64,000 bases of DNA from Rathayibacter sp. VKM Ac-2879 (GCF_015351245.1 NZ_JADKSO010000001.1:682001-746000); one strand, 5' to 3'; counted from the first letter of the stretch, positions 22,366-33,217 are shown. The notes: generated by a model from the letters alone, not told the origin. Made by a program: numbers and translations.

Positions 22366-23136
22366 ATGCCGTTCGTCAAGTCCGATCCCTCTGCGCGGTC
22401 GGGGTTCTTCGAGTGGGAGGCGGCGGGCCTCGAGTGGCTGCGCGGTGCCGCGGAGAACGGGGGAGCGCGCTGCGTCGAGGTGATCGCCGTCGGGCGAGGA
22501 CGGATCGAGCTCGAAGAGGTGCTGCCGGTACGACCGACGGCCGATGCTGCTCGCGCGTTCGGCCGCTCCCTCGCGCGCACCCATGGCGCCGGTGCGGAGG
22601 CTTTCGGCTCGCCTCCTCCCGGGTGGACGGGCACGGCCTACATCGGCCGTCGTGCCATGCCCTGCGAGCCCGATGACGCCTGGGGCCGCTTCTTCGCGGA
22701 GCAGCGAGTGCGGCCGTTCCTCGCTCCCGCCGTGGACGCCGGCGCTCTCGACGCCTCGGACACGCGTGCCGTGGAACGAGCGCTCGAGCTCGTGGCCGGG
22801 GGCGTCTTCGACGACGGAGCGCCGCCGGCTCGCCTTCACGGCGACCTGTGGACGGGCAACGTCCTGTGGTCGGCCGGAGGCGCCGTGCTGATCGACCCGG
22901 CCGCGCACGGCGGTCATCGGGAGACCGATCTGGCGATGCTCGCGCTCTTCGGCGCGCCCCAGCTCGCCGCGATCCTCCAGGGCTACGAGGAGGAGCATCC
23001 GCTCGCTGCGGGCTGGCGGGATCGCGTGCCGCTACACCAGCTTCATCCGCTCGCCGTCCATGCCGCCGGCCACGGACCCTCCTACGGGTCGGCGCTCGTC
23101 GACGCGGCCCGACGGGTCGTCGCGCTGGCGGGCTGA
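22366..23136 (+). CDS. Fructosamine-kinase-like phosphotransferase
   Basis: A 256-residue protein of the fructosamine kinase/APH-like fold. RLHGDLWTGNVLW is the catalytic loop (HGDxxxxN) and LIDPAAHGGHRETDLAML is the metal-binding and family-specific segment; KSDPSARSGFFEWEAAGLEWL holds the N-terminal beta strand and helix (in pieces). Relatives phosphorylate ketosamines so that glycated proteins can be repaired. The ATG at 22366 gives the normal family start and follows a -10 box by 7 nt. Transcription is independent of tuf. Confidence 0.82.
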   Translation: MPFVKSDPSARSGFFEWEAAGLEWLRGAAENGGARCVEVIAVGRGRIELEEVLPVRPTADAARAFGRSLARTHGAGAEAFGSPPPGWTGTAYIGRRAMPCEPDDAWGRFFAEQRVRPFLAPAVDAGALDASDTRAVERALELVAGGVFDDGAPPARLHGDLWTGNVLWSAGGAVLIDPAAHGGHRETDLAMLALFGAPQLAAILQGYEEEHPLAAGWRDRVPLHQLHPLAVHAAGHGPSYGSALVDAARRVVALAG

Positions 23137-23218
23137 CCGGCGCGCACCGTTCGCCCAGCCGCCCCCGTCACACTGGCGTGCGCACTGGTGCTGTGTGCGC
23201 CGACAAGGAGGCATCATC

Positions 23219-23428
23219 GTGGATCTCGGGAAGCTCGGTCGCCAGGCCGAAGAACTGCTCGCCAGCCAGAAGGCGCAGGACGCGCTGCACAGCGAGAAGG
23301 CCGAGCAGGTCTCGGACGAAGCCCTCGAGAAGGCAGGCCACATCGCCAGTCGCCTGACCGGCGGCACGTACGACGACCGCATCGAGGACCTCAAGCGCCA
23401 GGCCGACAAGCGCATCGGCGACGAGTAG
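23219..23428 (+). CDS. Small helical protein of the MT0933-type antitoxin family
   Basis: A 69-residue, highly charged helical protein that starts at GTG 23219, 7 nt after AAGGAGG. The C-terminal RLTGGTYDDRIEDLKRQADK matches the conserved TGGKYxDKI block of the MT0933 antitoxin-like family, which is widespread in actinobacteria. No toxin gene lies beside it, so the antitoxin label is by family only; a stress or general-conditioning role is equally possible. Confidence 0.65.
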   Translation: MDLGKLGRQAEELLASQKAQDALHSEKAEQVSDEALEKAGHIASRLTGGTYDDRIEDLKRQADKRIGDE

Positions 23429-23499
23429 CATCGGCCGCCCGGTCGGATCGGCTGCTCCCCGCGGGCGTCAAGCGGGTGTGGCCGCCTGACCCGCCGCCC

Positions 23500-23505
23500 T
23501 ATCGT
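23500..23505 (+). promoter_or_regulatory. -10 box of a leaderless promoter for topoisomerase IB
   Basis: TATCGT, 7 nt before the ATG at 23513 and 4 nt before an in-frame GTG at 23510. The spacing favours the ATG. Confidence 0.45.
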
Positions 23506-23512
23506 CGGGGTG

Positions 23513-24496
23513 ATGTCTGACACTCGCGCACCACGACTCCGCCGAACCGACTCGAGCGGGCGCGGATATACGCGGGTACGGGCAGGCTCGGGGTTCAGCT
23601 ATCGCGATCCCCGTGGTGTGACCGTCACGGACCACGAGCTGCGAGGCCGGTTCGATGCCCTCGGCATCCCGCCAGCCTGGCGCGAGGTGTGGATCGCACC
23701 CTATGCGAACGGTCACATCCAGGCGACGGGAGTGGACGCCGCCGGTCGGCGACAGTACATCTACCACCCGACCTGGCGTGAGCAGAAGGACCGGATCAAG
23801 TTCGATCGCGCGCTGCGACTTGCCGAAGCGCTTCCTCGTGCCCGTCGCGCCGTGACACTCGCCCTTCGGAATGAAGGATCGACGCGCGAGCGCGCTCTGG
23901 CGACCGCGTTCCGGATGCTCGACACCGGCTCCCTCCGCGTGGGCAGCGAGCGCTACGCGAAGGAGCACGGGAGCATCGGCCTCTCCACCCTCCTGTGCTC
24001 GCACGCGACGACGCACGGCGATCGGGTCGCTCTCGCCTTCCCGGGGAAGAGCCATCAGGCGTGGACCAGCGAGATCCTCGACCACGACCTCGCGAGCGTC
24101 GTCCGGGCCCTGAAGCGCCGCGGTCCCCACGCCCGGCTGCTGGCGTGGAAGGACGGACGGCAGTGGCGACCGATCTCGGCGCCTGAGATCAACGACTACG
24201 TCCGTGAGCGCGCGGGCGACGACTTCACGGCGAAGGACTTCCGGACCCTACACGGCACCGTGGCGGCCGCACTGAGTCTCGCGAAGGCTGGACCCCAGCG
24301 GACGCAGCGCGCGCGGAACGCGGCGATCGCACAGGCGATGCGCGACGCCTCCGCGGTGCTGGGCAACACTCCCACCGTCGCCCGGGCGAGCTACGTCGAC
24401 CCCCGCCTGCTCGACCGCTTTCGGGCCGGCGAGACCATCGACCCCTCCCGTCCCGCCTCGGCCGAGACCGCCGTCCGCGCGCTTCTTTTCACCTGA
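23513..24496 (+). CDS. Bacterial DNA topoisomerase IB
   Basis: A 327-residue type IB topoisomerase of the poxvirus/bacterial class, which relaxes supercoils through a 3-prime phosphotyrosyl link. RQYIYHPTWREQKDRIKFDR is the characteristic N-terminal block, RVGSERYAKEHGSIGLSTL holds a catalytic Arg, and the nucleophile is Tyr 294 in RASYVDPRLLDRF. AKDFRTLHGTVAAA supplies the second Arg/His pair. It is distinct from the essential type IA enzyme and found patchily in bacteria. A -10 box 7 nt before the ATG suggests a leaderless transcript. Confidence 0.9.
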   Translation: MSDTRAPRLRRTDSSGRGYTRVRAGSGFSYRDPRGVTVTDHELRGRFDALGIPPAWREVWIAPYANGHIQATGVDAAGRRQYIYHPTWREQKDRIKFDRALRLAEALPRARRAVTLALRNEGSTRERALATAFRMLDTGSLRVGSERYAKEHGSIGLSTLLCSHATTHGDRVALAFPGKSHQAWTSEILDHDLASVVRALKRRGPHARLLAWKDGRQWRPISAPEINDYVRERAGDDFTAKDFRTLHGTVAAALSLAKAGPQRTQRARNAAIAQAMRDASAVLGNTPTVARASYVDPRLLDRFRAGETIDPSRPASAETAVRALLFT

Positions 24497-24943
24497 CCCG
24501 TCCGCTCCCCGCCGCCTGGGCGTACGGGGGCGGCACGACGGCCGATGGCGCGACACGCCCGGGTTGCAGGGGTGGGCCATCTGTGGGAGACTCTCCTAGT
24601 TCAAAATTTCCGCTCACGCAGCCTGCTGCGCGACGCGGGACACTGCCAGGCAGTGCCGAGACGGCATCGCGGAGGCTCGACCCGAGAGGGCGGCCCAGCG
24701 GATGCGACATCGAGGCGGCGGGTAGCAGAACGACAACAACCGACAACTCAACGGGCTCTCCGTGCGTCGTGCGTTCTGCACGCCGATCGGAGCGCCTCGA
24801 GCGCGGTGCTTTTGACAGAAGAACACTGGTGCACTTATCCGGGTGACCGGAGTTCCTTCGCGAGCGCGTCCAATGCGAGACGAGTCCGGCTTCGGCCGGG
24901 GGAGTCGCGTACGACGCAATAACAAGAGAGTGAGAGATCACAC
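24497..24943 (+). promoter_or_regulatory. S10 operon promoter and leader region
   Basis: A 447-nt gap without a credible gene. A consensus TTGACA lies at 24812-24817 with TATCCG at 24836-24841 (18-nt spacer), giving a leader of about 95 nt to rpsJ. The leader contains a ccgg-cttc-ggccgg type hairpin near 24890-24900. A weaker upstream TTGCAG near 24560 could start a longer leader. The ribosome binding site before rpsJ is the purine run aagagagtgagag. Confidence 0.6.
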
Positions 24944-25252
24944 ATGGCGGGACAGAAGATCCGCATCCGACTGAAGTCGTACGACCACGAGGTCATCGAC
25001 ACGTCGGCGCGCAAGATCGTCGACACGGTGACCCGTGCCGGTGCAACGGTCGTCGGCCCCGTGCCGCTGCCGACGGAGAAGAACGTGGTCTGCGTGATCC
25101 GTTCTCCCCACAAGTACAAGGACAGCCGCGAGCACTTCGAGATGCGCACCCACAAGCGCCTCATCGACATCATCGACCCGACGCCCAAGGCCGTCGACTC
25201 GCTCATGCGTCTCGACCTGCCGGCCGACGTCAACATCGAGATCAAGCTCTAA
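24944..25252 (+). CDS. rpsJ: 30S ribosomal protein S10 (NusE)
   Basis: A 102-residue protein of the 30S head that also acts as NusE in antitermination complexes. [20 protein letters not shown] and [16 protein letters not shown] are diagnostic. It is the first gene of the S10 operon, 14 nt ahead of rplC. Confidence 0.99.
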   Translation: MAGQKIRIRLKSYDHEVIDTSARKIVDTVTRAGATVVGPVPLPTEKNVVCVIRSPHKYKDSREHFEMRTHKRLIDIIDPTPKAVDSLMRLDLPADVNIEIKL

Positions 25253-25266
25253 GGAGGAGTGCCACC

Positions 25267-25935
25267 ATGTCTGTCACTGTTTCCCCCACGCTGAAGACCA
25301 GCAAGGGCCTCCTCGGCACCAAGCTCGGAATGACCCAGGTCTGGGACGAGAACAACAAGCTCGTGCCGGTCACCGTCATCGAGATCAGCCCCAATGTCGT
25401 GACCCAGGTCCGCACGGAGGAGAAGGACGGCTACACCGCCGTCCAGCTCGCCGCCGGTGCGATCGACCCCCGCAAGGTGAGCAAGCCTGCCGCCGGTCAC
25501 TTCGAGGCAGCGGGCGTCACCCCCCGCCGCCACCTCACCGAGGTCCGCACCGCCGACGCCGCCGACTACTCGGCCGGCCAGGAGCTGACCGTCGACGCCG
25601 TCTTCGAGGCCGGCACCAAGGTCGACGTCGTCGGCACGAGCAAGGGCAAGGGCTTCGCCGGCGTCATGAAGCGTCACAACTTCAAGGGCGTCTCGGCATC
25701 GCACGGTTCGCACCGCAACCACCGCAAGCCCGGCTCCATCGGTGCCTCCTCGACCCCCAGCCGCGTGTTCAAGGGCATGCGCATGGCCGGTCGCATGGGT
25801 GGCGAGCGCGTCACCGTGCTCAACCTGAAGGTGCACTCCGTCGACGCCGAGAAGGGTCTGCTGCTCGTCAAGGGCGCCGTCCCCGGTGCGCGCGGTCGCC
25901 TCGTGTTCGTTCGCAACGCCGTGAAGGGAGCGTAG
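25267..25935 (+). CDS. rplC: 50S ribosomal protein L3
   Basis: A 222-residue protein that helps nucleate 50S assembly near the peptidyl transferase centre. [33 protein letters not shown] and [15 protein letters not shown] are family blocks. GGAGG lies 9 nt before the ATG; 4 nt separate it from rplD. Confidence 0.99.
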   Translation: MSVTVSPTLKTSKGLLGTKLGMTQVWDENNKLVPVTVIEISPNVVTQVRTEEKDGYTAVQLAAGAIDPRKVSKPAAGHFEAAGVTPRRHLTEVRTADAADYSAGQELTVDAVFEAGTKVDVVGTSKGKGFAGVMKRHNFKGVSASHGSHRNHRKPGSIGASSTPSRVFKGMRMAGRMGGERVTVLNLKVHSVDAEKGLLLVKGAVPGARGRLVFVRNAVKGA

Positions 25936-25939
25936 TTCC

Positions 25940-26602
25940 ATGGCTACCTCTGTCGACATCATCGACGTCAAGGGCCAGAAGGCGGGCTCGTTCGAGCTCC
26001 CCGCCGAGCTCTTCGACGTTCAGACCAACATCCCCCTCATCCACCAGGTCGTCGTGGCCCAGCTCGCCGCGGCGCGCCAGGGAACCCACAAGACGAAGAA
26101 CCGCGGTGAGGTCTCCGGAGCCGGGCGCAAGCCGTTCAAGCAGAAGGGAACCGGTCGCGCTCGTCAGGGCTCGATCCGCGCCCCGCACATGACCGGTGGT
26201 GGCGTCGTCCACGGACCGACACCCCGCAACTACTCGCAGCGCACCCCCAAGAAGATGATCGCCGCGGCTCTGCTCGGCGCCCTCTCCGACCGCGCCCGTG
26301 GCGCCCGCATCCACGTGGTCGAGTCCCTCGCCCTCGGCGACACCCCGAAGACCAAGGACGTCCTCGTCCTGCTCGAGGCCCTCGCGGTCTCGCGCAACGT
26401 CCTCGTGGTGCTCGAGCGCGACGACTACATCGCCGAGCTCTCGCTGCGCAACGTGCCGTTCGTGCACATCCTGCCGGCCGACCAGCTCAACGCGTACGAC
26501 GTGCTCGTCTCCGACGACATCGTGTTCTCGAAGGCCGCGCTCGACGCGTTCATCGCGGCCAAGTCGGGCGCCGAGTCCAAGAAGGAAGAGGTGAACGCAT
26601 GA
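25940..26602 (+). CDS. rplD: 50S ribosomal protein L4
   Basis: A 220-residue protein whose long loop reaches the exit tunnel: [20 protein letters not shown] and [18 protein letters not shown] are the conserved loop. In enterobacteria L4 represses the S10 operon; whether it does so here is not shown. The stop overlaps the rplW start by 4 nt (ATGA). Confidence 0.99.
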   Translation: MATSVDIIDVKGQKAGSFELPAELFDVQTNIPLIHQVVVAQLAAARQGTHKTKNRGEVSGAGRKPFKQKGTGRARQGSIRAPHMTGGGVVHGPTPRNYSQRTPKKMIAAALLGALSDRARGARIHVVESLALGDTPKTKDVLVLLEALAVSRNVLVVLERDDYIAELSLRNVPFVHILPADQLNAYDVLVSDDIVFSKAALDAFIAAKSGAESKKEEVNA

Positions 26603-26907
26603 GCCAGTCCGCCGCGTTCAACAAGGACCCCCGCGACGTCATCATCTCCCCGGTGGTGTCCGAGAAGTCCTACGGCCTGATCGACGAGGGCAAGTACACC
26701 TTCGTCGTCGACCCGCGCTCGAACAAGACCGAGATCAAGCTCGCCATCGAGAAGATCTTCGGCGTCGAGGTCGCGTCGATCAACACCCTGAACCGTCAGG
26801 GCAAGACCCGCCGCACCAAGTTCGGCACCGGCAAGCGCAAGGACACCAAGCGCGCGATCGTCACGCTGAAGTCCGGCTCCATCGACATCTTCACGAGCGT
26901 CGGCTGA
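26599..26907 (+). CDS. rplW: 50S ribosomal protein L23
   Basis: A 102-residue protein at the tunnel exit that docks trigger factor and [23 protein letters not shown] and [19 protein letters not shown] identify it. It overlaps rplD by 4 nt and precedes rplB by 27 nt. Confidence 0.99.
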   Translation: MSQSAAFNKDPRDVIISPVVSEKSYGLIDEGKYTFVVDPRSNKTEIKLAIEKIFGVEVASINTLNRQGKTRRTKFGTGKRKDTKRAIVTLKSGSIDIFTSVG

Positions 26908-26934
26908 GCCGAAGAAGCGTAGAGGAAACAGACA

Positions 26935-27774
<840 letters not shown>

Positions 27775-27786
27775 GAGTTGTAGAAG

Positions 27787-28068
27787 ATGCCTCGCAGTCT
27801 CAAGAAGGGCCCCTTCGTTGACGACCACCTGCTCCGCAAGGTGTTCACCGCCAACGAAGCCGGCAACAAGAACGTCATCAAGACCTGGTCGCGCCGTTCG
27901 ATGATCATCCCGGCGATGCTGGGTCACACCATCGCGGTCCACGACGGTCGCAAGCACATCCCCGTGTTCGTGACCGAGACCATGGTCGGCCACAAGCTCG
28001 GCGAGTTCGCCCCCACTCGGACCTTCCGCGGTCACGAGAAGGACGACAAGAAGGGCCGTCGCCGCTAA
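27787..28068 (+). CDS. rpsS: 30S ribosomal protein S19
   Basis: A 93-residue protein that contacts S13 in the 30S head. [18 protein letters not shown] and [17 protein letters not shown] are diagnostic. It lies 12 nt after rplB and 24 nt before rplV. Confidence 0.99.
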   Translation: MPRSLKKGPFVDDHLLRKVFTANEAGNKNVIKTWSRRSMIIPAMLGHTIAVHDGRKHIPVFVTETMVGHKLGEFAPTRTFRGHEKDDKKGRRR

Positions 28069-28092
28069 GCGGCGACGAGAAGGAGGAGAGAA

Positions 28093-28458
28093 ATGGTGGA
28101 GTCGATCGCACGCGTGCGACACATCCGCGTCACCCCCCAGAAGGCTCGCCGTGTCGTGAACCTGATCCGCGGGAAGCAGGCTCAGGAGGCACTGGCCATC
28201 CTGAAGTTCGCGCCGCAGGGCGCGTCCGAGCCCGTCTACAAGCTCGTCGCCTCGGCGATGGCGAACGCTCGCGTCAAGGCCGATGCCTCGAACGAGTACC
28301 TCGACGACCAGGACCTGTTCGTGTCCCGCGCCTTCGTCGATGAGGGAACCACCCTCAAGCGATTCCAGCCCCGTGCTCAGGGTCGTGCCTTCCGCATCAA
28401 CAAGCGCACCAGCCACATCACTGTCGTGCTGGCCACTCCTGAGGAGGGGACCAAGTAA
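28093..28458 (+). CDS. rplV: 50S ribosomal protein L22
   Basis: A 121-residue protein lining the exit tunnel. [19 protein letters not shown] and the C-terminal hairpin [18 protein letters not shown] are conserved. AAGGAGGAG precedes the ATG. Its last base is shared with the rpsC start (TAATG). Confidence 0.99.
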   Translation: MVESIARVRHIRVTPQKARRVVNLIRGKQAQEALAILKFAPQGASEPVYKLVASAMANARVKADASNEYLDDQDLFVSRAFVDEGTTLKRFQPRAQGRAFRINKRTSHITVVLATPEEGTK

Positions 28459-29216
28459 TGGGTCAGAAAGTCAACCCCTACGGTTTCCGTCTGGGAATCA
28501 CGACCGACCACGTGTCGCGCTGGTTCTCCGACAGCACCAAGAAGGGCCAGCGCTACAGCGACTACCTGGCCGAGGACGTCAAGATCCGCCGTCTCCTCGC
28601 TGCGCAGCTCGACCGCGCAGGCGTCGCCCGCATCGAGATCGAGCGCACCCGTGACCGCGTCCGCGTCGACATCCACACCGCCCGCCCGGGCATCGTGATC
28701 GGTCGCCGCGGCGCCGAGGCCGAGCGCATCCGCGCCGACCTCGAGAAGCTCACGGCCAAGCAGATCCAGCTCAACATCCTCGAGGTCAAGAACCCCGAGG
28801 CCGAGGCTCAGCTGGTCGCTCAGGGCATCGCCGAGCAGCTCTCCGCCCGCGTGGCCTTCCGCCGCGCGATGCGCAAGGGTCTGCAGGGTGCACAGCGTGC
28901 CGGCGCCAAGGGCGTCCGCATCCAGGTCTCCGGCCGCCTCGGCGGCGCCGAGATGAGCCGTTCGGAGTTCTACCGCGAGGGACGCGTGCCGCTGCACACT
29001 CTCCGCGCGAACATCGACTACGGCTTCTACGAGGCGAGGACCACCTTCGGCCGCATCGGCGTGAAGGTCTGGATCTACAAGGGCGACATCACCAACAAGG
29101 AGCTCGCCCGCGAGCAGGCGAACAGCAAGTCGTCGCGCCCCGAGCGCAGCGACCGTCCGCGCCGCGCCCCCCGCCAGCAGAGCGAGGCGCCCGTCGCAGC
29201 AGGAGTTGAGGCATAA
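28458..29216 (+). CDS. rpsC: 30S ribosomal protein S3
   Basis: A 252-residue protein with a KH domain at the mRNA entry channel; [17 protein letters not shown] carries the GxxG loop. The last 30 residues or so are basic and Gln/Arg/Ala-rich, an extension common in actinobacteria. It overlaps rplV by 1 nt and is followed by rplP after 2 nt. Confidence 0.99.
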   Translation: MGQKVNPYGFRLGITTDHVSRWFSDSTKKGQRYSDYLAEDVKIRRLLAAQLDRAGVARIEIERTRDRVRVDIHTARPGIVIGRRGAEAERIRADLEKLTAKQIQLNILEVKNPEAEAQLVAQGIAEQLSARVAFRRAMRKGLQGAQRAGAKGVRIQVSGRLGGAEMSRSEFYREGRVPLHTLRANIDYGFYEARTTFGRIGVKVWIYKGDITNKELAREQANSKSSRPERSDRPRRAPRQQSEAPVAAGVEA

Positions 29217-29218
29217 CC

Positions 29219-29638
29219 ATGTTGATTCCGCGTCGAGTCAAGCACCGTAAGCAGCACCACCCGAGTCGTTCGGGCCAGGCCACCGGTGGCACCAAGGTGT
29301 CGTTCGGTGACTTCGGTATCCAGGCCCTCACGCCCGCCTATGTGACCAACCGTCAGATCGAGTCCGCTCGTATCGCCATGACGCGCCACATCAAGCGTGG
29401 CGGAAAGGTGTGGATCAACATCTACCCCGACCGCCCGCTCACCAAGAAGCCCGCCGAGACCCGCATGGGTTCCGGTAAGGGCTCGCCGGAGTGGTGGGTC
29501 GCGAACGTTAAGCCGGGTCGCGTCCTCTTCGAGGTCGCCGGAGTCGACGAGCAGCTCGCTCGCGAAGCCATGACCCGTGCCATTCACAAGCTGCCCCTCA
29601 AGGCACGCATCATCAAGCGCGAGGAGGGAGACGCGTAA
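29219..29638 (+). CDS. rplP: 50S ribosomal protein L16
   Basis: A 139-residue protein at the A-site tRNA elbow. [19 protein letters not shown] and [19 protein letters not shown] are diagnostic. It shares its stop base with the rpmC ATG (TAATG). Confidence 0.99.
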   Translation: MLIPRRVKHRKQHHPSRSGQATGGTKVSFGDFGIQALTPAYVTNRQIESARIAMTRHIKRGGKVWINIYPDRPLTKKPAETRMGSGKGSPEWWVANVKPGRVLFEVAGVDEQLAREAMTRAIHKLPLKARIIKREEGDA

Positions 29639-29964
29639 TGGCGATCGGATCCAAGGAGCTCGCCCCCGCCGAGCTCGACACCTTCGAGGACGAGCGTCTC
29701 GTCACGGAGCTGAAGAAGGCCAAGGAGGAGCTGTTCAACCTCCGCTTCCAGTCGGCCACCGGCCAGCTGGACACCAACGGCCGCCTGCGTGCCGTCAAGC
29801 GTGATATCGCCCGCATCTACACGGTCATCCGTGAGCGTGAGCTAGGCATTCGCGCCACCCCCGCACCCGTCGAGGCCCCGGCCAAGGCGGAGAAGAAGCC
29901 CAAGACCAAGAAGGCCGACAAGGCCGAGGTCGAGGCGACCGAGTCGAACGAGGAGGCCAAGTAA
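29638..29964 (+). CDS. rpmC: 50S ribosomal protein L29 with C-terminal extension
   Basis: The first 70 residues are a normal L29, including [20 protein letters not shown] and [18 protein letters not shown]. About 38 further residues form a Lys/Ala/Glu-rich tail ([15 protein letters not shown]) absent from the usual 65-residue protein. L29 sits near L23 at the tunnel exit, so the tail could reach chaperones or stay disordered. It overlaps rplP and rpsQ by 1 nt each. Confidence 0.97.
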   Translation: MAIGSKELAPAELDTFEDERLVTELKKAKEELFNLRFQSATGQLDTNGRLRAVKRDIARIYTVIRERELGIRATPAPVEAPAKAEKKPKTKKADKAEVEATESNEEAK

Positions 29965-30278
29965 TGGCAACCGTCAATGACACCGCCGGCCACGAGTCGG
30001 CCGCCCATGACATCAAGGAGGCGGGTTCTCGCGGCTACCGCAAGACCCGCCGCGGATACGTCACCAGCGACAAGATGGACAAGACCATCACCGTCGAGGT
30101 CGAGGATCGCGTCAAGCACCCGCTCTACGGCAAGGTCATCCGCCGCACCTCGAAGGTCAAGGCTCACGACGAGCTGAACACCGCGGGCATCGGCGACCTG
30201 GTCCTCATCAGCGAGACCCGTCCCCTCAGCGCCTCCAAGCGCTGGCGCCTGGTCGAGATCCTCGAGAAGGCCAAGTAG
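29964..30278 (+). CDS. rpsQ: 30S ribosomal protein S17
   Basis: A 104-residue OB-fold protein; the core [20 protein letters not shown] and [20 protein letters not shown] (in pieces) are preceded by about 25 extra N-terminal residues. It overlaps rpmC by 1 nt and leads to rplN after 33 nt. Confidence 0.98.
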   Translation: MATVNDTAGHESAAHDIKEAGSRGYRKTRRGYVTSDKMDKTITVEVEDRVKHPLYGKVIRRTSKVKAHDELNTAGIGDLVLISETRPLSASKRWRLVEILEKAK

Positions 30279-30311
30279 GCCTCGGCTTACTTGAGTTAGC
30301 AGGAGAGACAC

Positions 30312-30680
30312 ATGCTTCAGCAAGAATCCCGAGTGAAGGTCGCCGACAACACCGGCGCCAAGGAACTCCTCACGATCCGCGTCCTCGGAGGCTCCGGCCG
30401 CCGTTACGCGGGTCTCGGTGACATCATCGTCGCCACCGTCAAGGACGCGATCCCCGGTGGCAACGTGAAGAAGGGCGACGTGGTCAAGGCCGTCATCGTC
30501 CGCACCGTCAAGCAGACCCGTCGTCCCGACGGCTCGTACATCAAGTTCGACGAGAACGCCGCCGTCATCCTGAAGAACGACGGGGACCCGCGCGGCACCC
30601 GCATCTTCGGACCGGTCGGTCGCGAACTCCGTGACAAGAAGTTCATGAAGATCGTCTCGCTGGCACCGGAGGTTATCTAG
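30312..30680 (+). CDS. rplN: 50S ribosomal protein L14
   Basis: A 122-residue protein at the subunit interface. [19 protein letters not shown] and [20 protein letters not shown] identify it. It is the first gene of the classic spc group, directly continuous here with the S10 group. Confidence 0.99.
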   Translation: MLQQESRVKVADNTGAKELLTIRVLGGSGRRYAGLGDIIVATVKDAIPGGNVKKGDVVKAVIVRTVKQTRRPDGSYIKFDENAAVILKNDGDPRGTRIFGPVGRELRDKKFMKIVSLAPEVI

Positions 30681-30682
30681 TC

Positions 30683-31042
30683 ATGGCCAAGATCAAGAAG
30701 GGTGACCTCGTCCAGGTCATCTCGGGCGCGACCCAGGCCCGCGGCGGAGACCGTGGCAAGCAGGGCAAGGTTCTCGAGGTCCTGGTCGAGCGCAACCGTG
30801 TCGTCGTCGAGGGTGTGAACTTCGTCAAGAGGCACACCCGCGTCGGCCAGTCACAGCGCGGCTCGAAGGAGGGCGGCATCGAGACCGTCGAGGCTTCGAT
30901 CCACCTCTCCAACGTCGCGCTCGTCGACCCGAAGACCAAGAAGCCGACCCGGGTCGGCCACCGCAACGTGGCCGTCACCAAGGACGGCGTGACCAAGACC
31001 GTTCGCGTGCGCTACGCGAAGGCGTCGGGTGAGGAACTGTAA
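30683..31042 (+). CDS. rplX: 50S ribosomal protein L24
   Basis: A 119-residue assembly-initiator protein with a KOW motif ([20 protein letters not shown]). It starts 2 nt after rplN, and its stop overlaps the rplE ATG (TAATG). Confidence 0.99.
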   Translation: MAKIKKGDLVQVISGATQARGGDRGKQGKVLEVLVERNRVVVEGVNFVKRHTRVGQSQRGSKEGGIETVEASIHLSNVALVDPKTKKPTRVGHRNVAVTKDGVTKTVRVRYAKASGEEL

Positions 31043-31626
31043 TGACTGACACCACCGCAGTGGCTGCGAAGGTTCAGCCGCGGCTCAAGGCCAAGTACCA
31101 GGCCGACATCATCCCCGCTCTCAAGGAGCAGTTCGGTTTCGCGAACGTCCACCAGGTCCCCGGCCTGGTCAAGGTCGTCGTGAACACCGGTGTCGGCGAG
31201 GCGGCCCGCGACGGCAAGATCATCGACGGTGCGATCAAGGACCTCACCGCCATCACCGGTCAGAAGCCGCAGGTCACCAAGGCCCGCAAGTCGATCGCGC
31301 AGTTCAAGCTCCGCGAGGGGCAGGCCATCGGCGCGCACGTCACCCTTCGTGGCGACCGCGCGTGGGAGTTCTTGGACCGTCTGCTCTCGGTCGCGCTGCC
31401 GCGCATCCGCGACTTCCGCGGTCTCTCCGACCGCCAGTTCGACGGCAACGGCAACTACACCTTCGGCATCACGGAGCAGTCGATCTTCCACGAGATCGAC
31501 CAGGACCGCATCGACCGCGTCCGCGGCTTCGACGTGACCGTCGTGACCACCGCGAAGACCGACGACGAGGGTCGCGCGCTGCTCAAGCAGCTCGGGTTCC
31601 CGTTCAAGACGGCGGACAACGCGTAG
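31042..31626 (+). CDS. rplE: 50S ribosomal protein L5
   Basis: A 194-residue protein that binds 5S rRNA and contacts P-site t[23 protein letters not shown] and [20 protein letters not shown] are the conserved blocks. Normally rpsN follows; here a terminator hairpin comes 9 nt after the stop. Confidence 0.99.
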   Translation: MTDTTAVAAKVQPRLKAKYQADIIPALKEQFGFANVHQVPGLVKVVVNTGVGEAARDGKIIDGAIKDLTAITGQKPQVTKARKSIAQFKLREGQAIGAHVTLRGDRAWEFLDRLLSVALPRIRDFRGLSDRQFDGNGNYTFGITEQSIFHEIDQDRIDRVRGFDVTVVTTAKTDDEGRALLKQLGFPFKTADNA

Positions 31627-31635
31627 AGCACTCCC

Positions 31636-31673
31636 CGAGGCCGGAGGACGGTGAGAACCGCCCTCCGGCCTCG
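31636..31673 (+). terminator. Terminator-like hairpin after rplE
   Basis: The outer arms 31636-31647 and 31662-31673 (cgaggccggagg with its exact complement) enclose an inner cggt-gaga-accg stem. It stands where rpsN is usually found. Confidence 0.75.
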
Positions 31674-31901
31674 TCGTGTGCGCGGCGCCCGGCACGGCGC
31701 ACACGGAAGCACCATCGAATTCACGATCACCGAATTCTTGCTCGATCGGCTCTCGACCGCAGCCCCTCGGCCATGTACCATAGGCCGTTGGTCTGCGTTC
31801 GCGCGGCCGCTTGGGCGTCGACGTCGTCGGCGCCGTCCCACACCACAGGTCGTCACTCTTGTAAAGGGTGCCGAAACCAGGCGAGAAAGGCACCATCAGC
31901 C
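31674..31901 (+). promoter_or_regulatory. rpsH promoter and leader (site normally holding rpsN)
   Basis: TCGACC (31753-31758) and TACCAT (31776-31781), 17 nt apart, are a plausible promoter. TTGGT follows the -10 box by 6 nt, the same offset as in infA and rplM. Two cgaattc copies (31716-31722 and 31731-31737) lie upstream. Near the start codon ggtgcc (31867-31872) can pair with ggcacc (31889-31894), which overlaps the purine-rich ribosome binding site. No S14 gene is present on either strand. Confidence 0.55.
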
Positions 31902-32300
31902 ATGACCATGACTGATCCGGTCGCAGATCTGCTGACCAGAATCCGTAACGCGAACTCCGCGCACCACGACTCCATCTCCCTCCCCGGCTCGAAGCTCAAG
32001 GCACACATCGCTGAGATCCTCAAGCTCGAGGGCTACATCGCCGACTGGAAGGTCGAGGAGGCGCGCGTCGGCACGACGCTCTCCATCTCCCTCAAGTACG
32101 GCCCGAACCGCGAGCGCTCGATCGCCGGCATCAAGCGGGTCTCGAAGCCCGGCCTGCGCGTCTACGCGAAGTCGACCGAGATCCCCACCGTCCTCGGTGG
32201 CCTCGGCGTCGCCATCCTGTCCACCTCGAGCGGTCTGCTGACCGACCGCCAGGCCGAGAAGAAGGGCGTGGGTGGGGAAGTCCTCGCCTACGTGTGGTAA
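31902..32300 (+). CDS. rpsH: 30S ribosomal protein S8
   Basis: A 132-residue protein central to 30S platform assembly. [20 protein letters not shown] and the C-terminal [20 protein letters not shown] are typical. The ATG at 31902 is the family start, although the frame is open far upstream. In enterobacteria S8 represses the spc operon through an mRNA mimic of its rRNA site; the paired ribosome binding site here is only suggestive. rplF follows after 6 nt. Confidence 0.98.
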   Translation: MTMTDPVADLLTRIRNANSAHHDSISLPGSKLKAHIAEILKLEGYIADWKVEEARVGTTLSISLKYGPNRERSIAGIKRVSKPGLRVYAKSTEIPTVLGGLGVAILSTSSGLLTDRQAEKKGVGGEVLAYVW

Positions 32301-32306
32301 CCCCTC

Positions 32307-32843
32307 ATGTCGCGTATTGGAAGACTCCCCATCGAGATCCCGGCGGGCGTCGACGTCTCCGTCGCCGGATCCACGGTGATCGTCAAGGGCCCCAAGGGTG
32401 AGCTGACCGTCCCGGTCGCCAACCCGATCCAGGTCTCGGTCGAGAACGGCCAGGTCCTCGTGGCCCGTCCCGACGACGAGCGCGCCTCGCGCTCGCTCCA
32501 CGGTCTCACTCGCACCCTCATCGCGAACGACATCGTCGGTGTCACGCAGGGCTACTCCAAGGGCCTCGAGGTCGTCGGAACCGGTTACCGCGTGCTCGCG
32601 AAGGGCTCGGACATCGAGTTCGCGCTCGGGTTCTCGCACCCGGTCGTCGTCACTCCCCCTGCGGGCATCTCGTTCACGGTCGAGGGCACCAACAAGCTCA
32701 CCGTGCACGGCATCTCGAAGCAGGCCGTCGGTGAGGTGGCCGCCAACATTCGTAAGATCCGCAAGCCAGAGCCCTACAAGGGCAAGGGCGTGCGCTACGC
32801 CGGCGAGATCGTTCGCCGCAAGGCCGGAAAGAGCGGTAAGTGA
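32307..32843 (+). CDS. rplF: 50S ribosomal protein L6
   Basis: A 178-residue protein with two related domains near the sarcin-ricin loop. [17 protein letters not shown] and [21 protein letters not shown] are diagnostic. It is separated from rplR by 2 nt. Confidence 0.99.
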   Translation: MSRIGRLPIEIPAGVDVSVAGSTVIVKGPKGELTVPVANPIQVSVENGQVLVARPDDERASRSLHGLTRTLIANDIVGVTQGYSKGLEVVGTGYRVLAKGSDIEFALGFSHPVVVTPPAGISFTVEGTNKLTVHGISKQAVGEVAANIRKIRKPEPYKGKGVRYAGEIVRRKAGKSGK

Positions 32844-32845
32844 TC

Positions 32846-33217
32846 ATGGGTCTCGGAACCAGAGGAAAGAGCAAGTCCGCTGCTCGCGGTCGTCGTCACG
32901 ACCGCCTGCGCAAGAAGGTCGTCGGGTCCGCCGAGCGTCCCCGCCTCGTCGTCAACCGCTCGGCTCGTCACGTCTTCGTGCAGATCGTCGACGACGCGCA
33001 GGGTCGTACCCTCGTGTCGGCGTCGACCCTCGAGGCCGACCTCCGCGTGTTCGACGGTGACAAGACCGCCAAGGCCCGCAAGGTCGGCGAGCTCGTCGCC
33101 GAGCGTGCCAAGAACGCCGGTGTCGAGGCGGTCGTCTTCGACCGCGGAGGCAACAAGTACGCCGGTCGCGTCGCCGCGATCGCCGATGGAGCACGAGAGG
33201 CAGGGCTCAACCTGTGA
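32846..33217 (+). CDS. rplR: 50S ribosomal protein L18
   Basis: A 123-residue 5S rRNA-binding protein: [37 protein letters not shown] and [20 protein letters not shown]. The ATG at 32846 is preferred; an in-frame GTG at 32840 overlaps the rplF stop and would add two residues. The stop overlaps the rpsE GTG by 4 nt. Confidence 0.97.
   Translation: MGLGTRGKSKSAARGRRHDRLRKKVVGSAERPRLVVNRSARHVFVQIVDDAQGRTLVSASTLEADLRVFDGDKTAKARKVGELVAERAKNAGVEAVVFDRGGNKYAGRVAAIADGAREAGLNL

Noticed and set aside
23219..23428. Complete toxin-antitoxin module at the MT0933-type gene
   Set aside because: No toxin-like gene lies next to it; neighbours are a fructosamine-kinase-like protein and a topoisomerase.
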